Source: Thiotrichaceae bacterium (GTDB taxonomy: Bacteria > Pseudomonadota > Gammaproteobacteria > SZUA-229). Taken from it: DNA of 5,275 nt. The stretch covers positions 1 to 5,275 of the forward strand of contig NVWZ01000054.1 in the NCBI GenBank assembly GCA_002746365.1, read 5' to 3'. Below the pieces are notes generated by a model that was given only the letters and a program-made list of their open reading frames with translations, was not told the origin of the DNA and did no database searches. Position numbers and translations under genes: made by a program. Positions 1 through 5,253 of this stretch are shown in pieces. Position 1 is the stretch's first letter. Each line of letters starts with the position of its first letter.

Positions 1-2
1 CC

Positions 3-1349
3 GACCTCAATGCCTACGGTTACACTGGACGCTTAGCGAAAATCACCGGCGCCAATCAACTCACCGGCGTTGGCAGCCAACTCTCCGAATTCAGCATCCT
101 GCCGGGCTTGCACACCCAAGTGATCCACCTCAGCCAAGACGGCGTCGACAAAGAACACCTCTACGTGCAAGTCAATGCCACCCCAAAAGAACGCCACCCG
201 GATTTCTCAAACCAAGGCATTCATGAAGGCATTATCGAATACCGCCCCGATCAATTCGTGCCGTTTAAAGTGCCCGTGTTTGACGAAGACACCACCTTAC
301 TGGCGCAAAGCACCTATCGCGCAGCCAAACAAGACAACCCCGACCTAGAATCCCCCGAGCCCATCTACCAATGGCTCTACCGCCCGGAATTCCAATTCAG
401 CGTCTATGACCTCGAGCTAAGCGAAATTAATCGCTATTTTGACGAAGGCGGCAGCAGCGTCACGCGAAATATTATTGATGACGAAACACCGGTAATTTCT
501 GGGGCCGATGACCTAATTGATTTGGTGTACAGCTTATTAGAAGACGACGAAGACATGCTCACGGCGTTTAGTTTTCCTGAAGAGCGCGAGTTGGTATTTG
601 CCATTGGTGAAGAAGAAGTGGTGGCGATCATAGGCGAGGATCAGTCGGTTAGTTTCGAAAACTTGGAGCATCTTGCCAGTTTAGATCCTGAGGACTTTTT
701 GAGTATTCGGCTGTATGCGAATAATGATGCGGCGAATATTTTGTGGGAATATGCTTTTGAGTTTTTGGCTGTTTCCTCGCCGGAAGAAATAGACGAAAAA
801 GAGTATAACGATACGATTTATATTTCAGCTGACGATCCTAGAATTGATATTACGGCTGTACTTGTTGGTTATGCTGGCAGAGATGCATCTAGTAAAGTCC
901 CTCAGACCGTAATATGGCAGGTGGAAGGAGAGGGGGAGATGCAGCCCGCGATAAATTTTAATGACACGGATGGGGTGTTTGATAGTGAATTAGTGATGCC
1001 GCCCACAGCTGGTTCGGTTGCCATCCCTGTAGCTAGATTAATTGATACTTCTGGGCGCTTTAACAAAGTCGAAGTTGTACCGGGAAAGCCTTCGGAAATT
1101 TCCATTATTACTAGCGGACAAGCTTTTGTTCAAGGCTTCAGCAGTGTCTTGGCAACAGTAACGGTTGTGGATGCACACGGTAATCTGGTGCAGGATGGTA
1201 CAAGTGTAACATTTAGGTCTTCAGGGAAAGGCTTTGTGCAATCCTATAATGGTTTTACTGCATCAGGTGTTGCGACAGCGGTTGTTAAAGGGGGGTATTC
1301 GTCAGGGCAAGGCGAAAATTGTCGAAAAAGCGCAGCTTACACAGAGTAA
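3..1349 (+). CDS. Large Ig-like (Big_1) domain protein, 3' part only
   Basis: The frame is open from the first complete codon at base 3, so the true start lies upstream; the TTG at 108 is only an internal codon. 448 codons are visible. Residues encoded up to about 1070 fit no family I can name; much of the stretch from about 400 to 830 is acidic (for example LLEDDEDML, GEEEVVAIIGED). From about 1079 to 1308 the protein matches the bacterial Ig-like Big_1 (invasin/intimin) pattern: PSEISI, then VLATVTVVDAHGNLVQDGTSVTF, then GVATAVVKGG. Such domains are usual in exported adhesins and large surface proteins, so an extracellular role is inferred. The last Big_1 strand is missing: after YSSGQ the reading ends in GENCRKSAAYTE and a stop, while coding-like sequence continues in other frames. 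Base composition changes sharply near 421. The product is probably truncated relative to an ancestor, and exact function is unknown. Confidence 0.75.
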   Translation, partial: DLNAYGYTGRLAKITGANQLTGVGSQLSEFSILPGLHTQVIHLSQDGVDKEHLYVQVNATPKERHPDFSNQGIHEGIIEYRPDQFVPFKVPVFDEDTTLLAQSTYRAAKQDNPDLESPEPIYQWLYRPEFQFSVYDLELSEINRYFDEGGSSVTRNIIDDETPVISGADDLIDLVYSLLEDDEDMLTAFSFPEERELVFAIGEEEVVAIIGEDQSVSFENLEHLASLDPEDFLSIRLYANNDAANILWEYAFEFLAVSSPEEIDEKEYNDTIYISADDPRIDITAVLVGYAGRDASSKVPQTVIWQVEGEGEMQPAINFNDTDGVFDSELVMPPTAGSVAIPVARLIDTSGRFNKVEVVPGKPSEISIITSGQAFVQGFSSVLATVTVVDAHGNLVQDGTSVTFRSSGKGFVQSYNGFTASGVATAVVKGGYSSGQGENCRKSAAYTE

Positions 1350-1429
1350 GTGAGCATTTTGAGACCATTTTTAACGCTGCCATGACGGAAAAGATGCTTC
1401 GTGCAAAGCTCTCTATGAGTCTATTTTAA
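1294..1429 (+). pseudogene. Possible remnant of a short tyrosine recombinase N-terminus
   Basis: Across the end of the Big_1 gene, frame 1 reads GKAKIVEKAQLTQSK up to TGA at 1351-1353. Frame 2 then carries on with SEHFETIFNAAM and TEKMLRAKLSMSLF up to TAA at 1427-1429. Removing one A at 1348 joins the two into a continuous LTQSSEHFETIF reading. The combined string resembles the start of short XerC/D-like recombinases, where a KAK-hydrophobic-LT(x)SE(x)F segment is followed by an R(x)KL(x)(x)SL helix before the GLR box. None of the catalytic residues (R, HxxR, Y) is present, so nothing functional is left. An alternative is that AKIVEKAQ is the lost last strand of the Big_1 domain, displaced by a +1 change near 1311. 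This is recognition by eye only. Confidence 0.35.
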
Positions 1430-1623
1430 TGAGGCATGTACTAGTGAATGAAAATCATAAGCCGGGTGTTTCACGTGAGCAAAGAATTTCTGATGAAGGG
1501 TTAAATCGTTTGCAGAAACAATTGCAGTCAGGCGTGCGTATTAGTGAACCCGTTTTACAGCAGTGGATTAAGCGTTATGGAGACGCTGCAAAAAACATTA
1601 TTCAGAAATATCGAAAGCAGTGA
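1429..1623 (+). CDS. Small basic helical protein, 64 aa, unknown function
   Basis: The ATG overlaps the stop of the preceding recombinase-like debris (TAATG at 1427-1431), an arrangement typical of translational coupling. A GTG at 1444 would instead give NENHKPGVSREQR as the N-terminus, which is a plausible alternative start. No Shine-Dalgarno is seen before either. The protein has no signal peptide or membrane segment. It has a basic GVSREQRISDEGL region, a helix with LNRLQKQLQSG, and a second amphipathic helix with VLQQWIKRYGDAAKNIIQKYRKQ-type spacing of W, Y and hydrophobic residues. The codon pattern and ordered helices suggest a real coding sequence. Its size and position suggest an accessory protein of a recombinase element, possibly DNA-binding, but that is inference. 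I do not recognise a named family. Confidence 0.6.
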   Translation: MRHVLVNENHKPGVSREQRISDEGLNRLQKQLQSGVRISEPVLQQWIKRYGDAAKNIIQKYRKQ

Positions 1624-1624
1624 G

Positions 1625-1661
1625 TTCTCTGGTTTCCACGCAGAGCCTGGAAGCCAGAGAA
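1625..1661. terminator. 14-bp stem-loop after the 64-aa gene
   Basis: The arms 1625-1638 (TTCTCTGGTTTCCA) and 1648-1661 (TGGAAGCCAGAGAA) pair over 14 bp with one G-U and enclose a 9-nt loop. The hairpin starts one base after the stop of the 64-aa gene and sits between two convergent genes, as a transcription terminator would. On the plus strand only TATATTTA follows, and on the minus strand there is no T run, so a canonical intrinsic terminator is not met. It could also be an mRNA 3'-end stabiliser or the terminal structure of a former mobile element. Confidence 0.45.
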
Positions 1662-1685
1662 TATATTTATCGTCAATCGTAAGCG

Positions 1686-1713
1686 AAAAAATGCCTAGGC
1701 TAGCTGACTAGCA
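1686..1713 (-). terminator. Intrinsic terminator of the DUF2788-type gene
   Basis: Read on the minus strand, TGCTAG (1713-1708) pairs with CTAGGCA (1698-1692) with one bulged C and a 9-nt loop, followed directly by six T (1691-1686). The stem overlaps the last codons and the TAG stop of the 69-aa gene. The stem is short, but its position and T tract fit Rho-independent termination. Confidence 0.5.
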
Positions 1714-1904
1714 AGGTAAATTTTAATGACATACTTTGCGGCAAAGCCAAATATGCCTAGACCTAAGCCTATGAATAAAATCATCATGCCATAGCGACCC
1801 GCTTTGGATTCTTCAGCTAGTTTATAGACAATAAATAACATGTAGCCGATACCGAATGTTAGGCAGAGTGTTAAGGATATTTCGGTAAATTCTTTTTCAC
1901 TCAT
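1695..1904 (-). CDS. DUF2788-type small inner-membrane protein, 69 aa
   Basis: The protein has two predicted membrane helices, about residues 10-28 (LTLCLTFGIGYMLFIVYKL) and 40-62 (MMILFIGLGLGIFGFAAKYVI). They are joined by a short charged loop with the segment LAEESKAGRYG. This layout, the (E/D)SKAGR(F/Y)G loop and the LGLG(x)(x)GF(x)AK segment match my memory of the DUF2788 family, whose members are about 65-75 residues and uncharacterised; the length here is normal. The start is the ATG at 1904, giving MSEKEFTEISLTL; no clear Shine-Dalgarno precedes it. The gene diverges from the hydrolase gene and has its own terminator overlapping the stop, so it is probably monocistronic. The function is unknown. 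Confidence 0.75.
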   Translation of the reverse strand: MSEKEFTEISLTLCLTFGIGYMLFIVYKLAEESKAGRYGMMILFIGLGLGIFGFAAKYVIKIYLASQLA

Positions 1905-1935
1905 GTTAATACATGTCTATAATGAACGAGTTAAC

Positions 1936-1964
1936 ATTATAGTTTTCTTATATAGTGTTTAATA
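1936..1964 (-). promoter_or_regulatory. Candidate promoter for the DUF2788-type gene
   Basis: On the minus strand a perfect TATAAT lies at 1941-1936, 31 bases before the start codon. The best -35 match in range is weak (TTAAAC, 1962-1957, 15-bp spacer). Its spacer overlaps the opposing plus-strand -10 box region, which fits a divergent promoter pair. The surroundings are very AT-rich, so a chance match is possible. Confidence 0.3.
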
Positions 1965-1968
1965 TAAT
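1963..1968 (+). promoter_or_regulatory. Candidate -10 box for the hydrolase gene
   Basis: A perfect TATAAT stands on the plus strand 103 bases before the hydrolase ATG. The -35 region 16-18 bp upstream (about 1939-1946) has no good match to TTGACA, so an activator or a weak promoter would be needed. If used, it gives a leader of about 95 nt that contains the long inverted repeat at 1992-2056. I saw no LexA box here. Confidence 0.3.
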
Positions 1969-1991
1969 CAATTTGGTATAGAAAAAGGGGC

Positions 1992-2056
1992 GTTAAAAGT
2001 TGTAAGGTATGAGTTACACGTTACTTACTTTTAACTTAAAAATTACAACTTTAAAC
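1992..2056 (+). repeat. Long inverted repeat with a competing inner hairpin in the hydrolase leader
   Basis: The arms 1992-2005 (GTTAAAAGTTGTAA) and 2043-2056 (TTACAACTTTAAAC) are complementary at 13 of 14 positions, with a 37-nt interval. The left arm can also pair by its first nine bases (GTTAAAAGT, 1992-2000) with ACTTTTAAC at 2027-2035, so the two structures exclude each other. The right arm ends 15 bases before the ATG. It could be a protein operator, an attenuation or RNA-folding switch over the start, or an insertion scar. No T run supports termination, and the arms are AT-rich, so stability as RNA is modest. Confidence 0.55.
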
Positions 2057-2071
2057 TATTAATTATACGAT

Positions 2072-3073
2072 ATGGATCCAGTATCGCAGGCAGCACTGGG
2101 CGCAAGCCTGTCACAGTCGTTTGTAAACGATAAATCAAAACTATTTAGTGCGCTGATTATTGGCGCATTGGCTGGTATGGCACCCGATTTGGATATGCTT
2201 ATCCGGTCGGACAATGACCCGTTGTTGTTTTTAGAATTTCATCGCCAATTTACGCATTCGCTTATTTTTATTCCGTTTGGCGCATTACTGTGTGCACTGG
2301 TTTTTTATCCGTTTGCGCGTAATAAGCTGACGTTTTCACAAATATATCTATTTTCATTTTTGGCGTATGCAACACACGGTTTATTGGACACTTGTACATC
2401 TTATGGAACACAATTATTCTGGCCTTTTTCTGATGTAAGGGTTGCATGGAGTACGGTATCGATTATTGACCCTTTTTTTACACTGCCTGTCGTTATTTTG
2501 ATTGTACTGGCGGTTATTAAACGCAATGCACGTTATGCGCGATTTGGTTTTATGTATGCAATGGTGTTTTTAAGTTTAGGCCTGGTGCAACAAAATCGGG
2601 CGGAAGATGCCATCCATTTTCTTGCGCAGGAGCGCGGCCATCAAATTGAACGTGTACTCATTAAACCAGGCTTTGCTAATCGTCATGTTTGGAAGCTTAT
2701 ATACGAGTACGACGGGCGGTATTATGTTGATGCCGTTAAACTGATATTCGATACAAAATATATTCCTGGGACATCGATTAGAAAATTAAATGTTCAGCGT
2801 GATTTTCCCTGGCTTCCAGAAGCGAGCCAGCAGAGGAAAGATATCGAACGTTTTCGCTGGTTCTCAGATGATTTTCTTGCCGTTAGTCCACATGATAAAA
2901 ATTTTATTATGGATATGCGTTATTCTTTTTTACCCAATCGGATTAAACCGATGTGGGGAATCACATTAAGTGAAGCGTTAGTTGAAAAAGATATTAATGT
3001 GCATGTTAATTATGAGATGAATAGTCGGCCCGATAAAATAACGATAGAACGATTTTTTGAGATGATCTTTTGA
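2072..3073 (+). CDS. YdjM/YbcI-type membrane-bound metal-dependent hydrolase
   Basis: The 333-residue protein starts MDPVSQAALGASLSQ, as family members typically do. It carries the conserved metal-site motifs of the YdjM/YbcI (PF04307) family: APDLD at residues 37-41, FHRQFTHS at 56-63, and HGLLD(x)CTSYGT(x)LFWPFSD at 102-121, with the IIDPFFTLP segment at 131-139. The acidic and histidine residues of these motifs are the presumed metal ligands and all are present. Hydrophobic stretches at about 24-38, 63-81, 88-104, 132-149 and 156-172 make it an inner-membrane protein. Residues from about 175 onward form a soluble domain of roughly 160 residues that the short E. coli YdjM lacks but many longer relatives have. 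The substrate is unknown. The ATG at 2072 is chosen because it directly precedes the family N-terminus; no Shine-Dalgarno is visible. It stands alone between divergent and convergent neighbours. Confidence 0.85.
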   Translation: MDPVSQAALGASLSQSFVNDKSKLFSALIIGALAGMAPDLDMLIRSDNDPLLFLEFHRQFTHSLIFIPFGALLCALVFYPFARNKLTFSQIYLFSFLAYATHGLLDTCTSYGTQLFWPFSDVRVAWSTVSIIDPFFTLPVVILIVLAVIKRNARYARFGFMYAMVFLSLGLVQQNRAEDAIHFLAQERGHQIERVLIKPGFANRHVWKLIYEYDGRYYVDAVKLIFDTKYIPGTSIRKLNVQRDFPWLPEASQQRKDIERFRWFSDDFLAVSPHDKNFIMDMRYSFLPNRIKPMWGITLSEALVEKDINVHVNYEMNSRPDKITIERFFEMIF

Positions 3074-3089
3074 CGGTAGAAACAACGAA

Positions 3090-3112
3090 GCATCCTTGCC
3101 GCGCATCCTTGC
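3090..3112. repeat. Tandem-like direct repeat GCATCCTTGC x2
   Basis: GCATCCTTGC occurs at 3090-3099 and again at 3103-3112, a 13-base period, just downstream of the hydrolase stop. The block is more GC-rich than its surroundings. It is followed at 3118-3131 by a small hairpin (TTCAC, loop GGAA, GTGAA). Together they look like part of a dispersed intergenic repeat rather than a coding sequence, though only one copy is in this window. Confidence 0.6.
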
Positions 3113-3134
3113 GCCATTTCACGGAAGTGAATCG

Positions 3135-3160
3135 TTTTGATAGAAGGGGCTCTATCGAAA
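3135..3160. other. 10-bp stem-loop between convergent genes
   Basis: TTTTGATAGA (3135-3144) pairs with TCTATCGAAA (3151-3160) over ten positions with one wobble and a six-base loop, AGGGGC. It lies about 60 bases beyond the hydrolase stop. No T run follows on the plus strand; on the minus strand the arm itself ends in four A. It may protect the hydrolase mRNA 3' end or belong to the repeat cluster beginning at 3090. Confidence 0.4.
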
Positions 3161-3161
3161 T

Positions 3162-3208
3162 AAAAAGCCTGAAATTTGAGTACGACCGTTAAGTGATACA
3201 TTTCAGGC
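3162..3208 (-). terminator. Candidate minus-strand terminator
   Basis: GCCTGAAAT (3167-3175) and ATTTCAGGC (3200-3208) are a perfect 9-bp inverted repeat. Read on the minus strand the stem is followed at once by five T (3166-3162). This fits termination of transcripts coming leftward from the 63-aa gene, which ends 137 bases away. The 24-nt loop is longer than usual, which lowers confidence. Confidence 0.45.
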
Positions 3209-3344
3209 ACTGTCAGAGAAGCAGCAATATTGGGACTAGACCTAAATTAGTTGTAATGCTCGAATGCATCGCATTTGTTGTATGTCTATTCCTTTGACCA
3301 TTTTCATATAAGAGCTGGGGATGAAAACAGTCATTGCCTCGCGG

Positions 3345-3536
3345 TTATTTATTTTTTTCGCGTATATCTCCTTCAAAATGGTTTGCTGCGTCAATTACCG
3401 ATGTTTCGGCTGAAGGTGAATAAAATTTATCGCAGCTTTTAGGTATTCTCCTGCTTGAGTATAATTGAATGCCAATACCTACTAGTGTTATCACAGCGCC
3501 AATAAATAATATAGTTGTGATTGCAGTGTCACTCAT
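3345..3536 (-). CDS. Small single-pass membrane protein, 63 aa, unknown
   Basis: Residues 5-25 (AITTILFIGAVITLVGIGIQL) form one clear membrane helix. It is followed by YSSRR and a polar tail of about 35 residues ending in REKNK. The positive charges after the helix suggest the tail is cytoplasmic. It starts with the ATG at 3536 after an A-rich stretch without a recognisable Shine-Dalgarno. I know no matching family. The orderly short polar start, helix and tail layout favours a genuine gene, but the length makes a chance ORF possible. It diverges from the sensor gene with a 236-base spacer to the sensor's ATG. A minus-strand TTAACC (3581-3576) and TATCAA (3559-3554), 16 bp apart, are a weak candidate promoter, and 3162-3208 is its likely terminator. 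Confidence 0.5.
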   Translation of the reverse strand: MSDTAITTILFIGAVITLVGIGIQLYSSRRIPKSCDKFYSPSAETSVIDAANHFEGDIREKNK

Positions 3537-3651
3537 ATTTTTTTGAGATAATTTTGATATCCCGTGTCATATACAGGTTAAGCTTCATTTGCCAGCTATT
3601 AATTTAAGCTGACGTATTTTGTGTTATTTTGATAAAGGTTCATATTCTAGA

Positions 3652-3679
3652 TTACCGTTGATAAGTAGTGGTTTATACT
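3652..3679 (+). promoter_or_regulatory. Candidate promoter for the PhnD-PAS sensor gene
   Basis: TATACT at 3674-3679 is a good -10 match. It lies 16 bp after TTACCG (3652-3657), a poor -35. The ATG at 3773 is about 90 bases downstream. Around it are two TACTAG copies 13 bases apart (3676-3681, 3689-3694) and a small palindrome GTAAT-GCT-ATTAC (3717-3729), which could be binding sites. The rest of the 3537-3745 spacer shows nothing else I can name. Confidence 0.25.
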
Positions 3680-3772
3680 AGTAGGGATTACTAGCAATAT
3701 TGGTATTATTAGGGCTGTAATGCTATTACGGTTCATTCTTCACAGTTGGGAACAGAAAAATTATCACTTAAA

Positions 3773-5221
3773 ATGATGGTTCGATTTAATCAAATTTTAT
3801 TATTACTGCTTTTTCCGATCTTTTTTTCTGTTGAGATGGCTTTGGCTGACACACCGGAAATAATTAATATCGGCGTGTTGAGTCATCGTGGTGATAATAA
3901 AACCACAGCTTACTGGGCTGGCACAGCCGAGTATCTTTCGGAGGAAGTGGCCGGTAAAAGATTTAGAGTCATTCCACTTGATTTTGACGAAATCGAGCCA
4001 ACCATCGAGTCAAAGAACATTCATTTCATCCTGGTTAACTCAGGAATCTATGTGGTAATGGAGGTGCGGCATCGAATATCACGTATTGCAACATTAAGCC
4101 GTAGCATTGAAGATCGACATGTAAATTATTTTGGCGGAGTCATCTTTACACTGAAAAAAAGGAAGGATATTCAAACGCTGGATGATTTAAAGGATAAATC
4201 GTTTATGGCAGTTGATGAAACGTCTCTTGGCGGGTTTCAGATGGCGTTGAGAGAGCTTCAAGTTGCGGGAATTGATCCCCGCGAAGATTTTTCAGAAATA
4301 ACATTTGGTGGTATTCATGACAATGTTGTGATGTCGGTCTTGAGTGGTAAAACCGACGTTGGAACGATACGTACAGGCATTTTGGAGAGTATGGATGCCA
4401 ATGGTCTAATCGATATTCAGGATTTTAAAATCATTAATGAGCAGACCAGCGATGAATTTGCAGAAAAACACAGCACGCGACTCTATCCAGAGTGGCCATT
4501 TAGTAAGTTACAGCACACTCCCAATCGATTAGCAGAAAAAGTGGCGGTCGCATTGATGAGGATGCATGAAGATCATGCCATCAGCCTCGATGTGGACAAT
4601 AAAAACAAATGGTCTATCCCGTTAGAATATCAGCCTGTGCATGAATTATTAAAAGACATGCGATTGCCTCCCTATGAAAACATAGGGCAATTTACTTTGA
4701 TGGACGCCTTAGAGAAATACAGATACTGGATATTATTTAGCATGGTCTTTATGGTTGTCCTGCTTGTACTGACAATGTTGGTCATTCGGTTGAATAAAGC
4801 ACTTAAAATTTCCAATCAAAGACTTGAGCAGCAACATTCTTTGATACTGGATTCTGTGGCTGATGGGATTTATGGTGTGGATCTGGAAGGGCGATCAACT
4901 TTTGTTAATAAAGCGATGGAGAAAATAACGGGATGGAGTGCATCAAATATAATCGGTAAAAACCAGCATGACCTTTTGCACCATACTAAAGAGAACGGAG
5001 ACCCTAATCCGAGAAATGAGTGCCCGGTATTTAAGACATTCACCGACGAGAAAACGCGCTACATCGAAGATGAAATTTTCTGGAAAAATGATGGCACCAG
5101 CTTCCCGGTAGAATACACCAGCACACCTCTAAAAGATGAGGCGGGAATAACTATTGGTAGTGTTGTCATTTTCAGGGATATTAGTGAGCGTAAAAAAGCA
5201 GAGTTGAATTTACAAATATAA
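3773..5221 (+). CDS. PhnD/TtrS-like periplasmic sensor with C-terminal PAS domain, no output domain
   Basis: The chosen start is the ATG at 3773, with an adjacent in-frame ATG at 3776, because it directly precedes a signal peptide (MVRFNQ, a hydrophobic core, cleavage likely after AMALA-type ALA before DTPE). A TTG at 3746 would add nine residues. Numbering here is from 3773 (482 aa). Residues 30-295 form a PhnD-type periplasmic binding domain: IGVLSHRG, YFGGVIFT, SLGGFQMALRELQ, GTIRTGILE, STRLYPEWPF and IPLEYQPVHELL. These segments are strikingly like the sensor part of TtrS-type tetrathionate kinases. One TM helix spans about 318-338, then a short coiled linker, and a PAS domain at about 354-466 (VADGIYGVDLEG, FVNKAMEKITGW, NECPVF, VVIFRDISERKKAE). 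It ends 10 residues later. Normally a histidine kinase or GGDEF/EAL module follows; here none does. The ligand is unknown. It may signal through a partner encoded downstream, or be a truncated kinase. Confidence 0.85.
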   Translation: MMVRFNQILLLLLFPIFFSVEMALADTPEIINIGVLSHRGDNKTTAYWAGTAEYLSEEVAGKRFRVIPLDFDEIEPTIESKNIHFILVNSGIYVVMEVRHRISRIATLSRSIEDRHVNYFGGVIFTLKKRKDIQTLDDLKDKSFMAVDETSLGGFQMALRELQVAGIDPREDFSEITFGGIHDNVVMSVLSGKTDVGTIRTGILESMDANGLIDIQDFKIINEQTSDEFAEKHSTRLYPEWPFSKLQHTPNRLAEKVAVALMRMHEDHAISLDVDNKNKWSIPLEYQPVHELLKDMRLPPYENIGQFTLMDALEKYRYWILFSMVFMVVLLVLTMLVIRLNKALKISNQRLEQQHSLILDSVADGIYGVDLEGRSTFVNKAMEKITGWSASNIIGKNQHDLLHHTKENGDPNPRNECPVFKTFTDEKTRYIEDEIFWKNDGTSFPVEYTSTPLKDEAGITIGSVVIFRDISERKKAELNLQI

Positions 5222-5253
5222 TCGAAACCGGATCACCCGATTGTTATTCGATT
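5220..5253 (+). other. Inverted repeat over the sensor stop codon
   Basis: AATCGAA (5220-5226) and TTCGATT (5247-5253) are a perfect 7-bp inverted repeat with a 20-nt interval; the left arm starts inside the TAA stop. There is no T run, so it is a weak terminator candidate. The remaining 22 bases to the window end show no start codon or other signal. Confidence 0.3.

Noticed and set aside
43..69. TCACCGGCG direct repeat 18 bases apart
   Set aside because: It only encodes a short ITG/LTG similarity in the protein; no larger repeat array follows.
108..110. TTG as the start of the first gene
   Set aside because: The frame is open without a stop from base 3 with the same codon style, so the gene begins outside the window.
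434..631. Minus-strand 65-aa ORF
   Set aside because: Serine-rich low-complexity reading opposite the acidic stretch of the Big_1 gene; an antisense shadow.
902..1105. Minus-strand 67-aa ORF
   Set aside because: Lies wholly opposite the Big_1 gene with no family features.
1992..2056. Integron attC site
   Set aside because: The arms lack proper RYYYAAC and GTTRRRY core ends, and the flanking genes are not arranged as cassettes.
1905..2071. LexA (SOS) box for the YdjM-type gene, as known for E. coli ydjM
   Set aside because: No CTGT-N8-ACAG-like sequence occurs anywhere in the spacer.
3010..3210. Minus-strand 66-aa ORF
   Set aside because: Made from the hydrolase 3' end and the repeat cluster in antisense; its centre simply translates the direct repeat.
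3321..3422. Plus-strand ORF of about 33 codons beginning ATGAAAACAG after GGGG
   Set aside because: It looks signal-peptide-like but is short, the GGGG is too close to the ATG, and it is antisense to the better 63-aa minus-strand gene.
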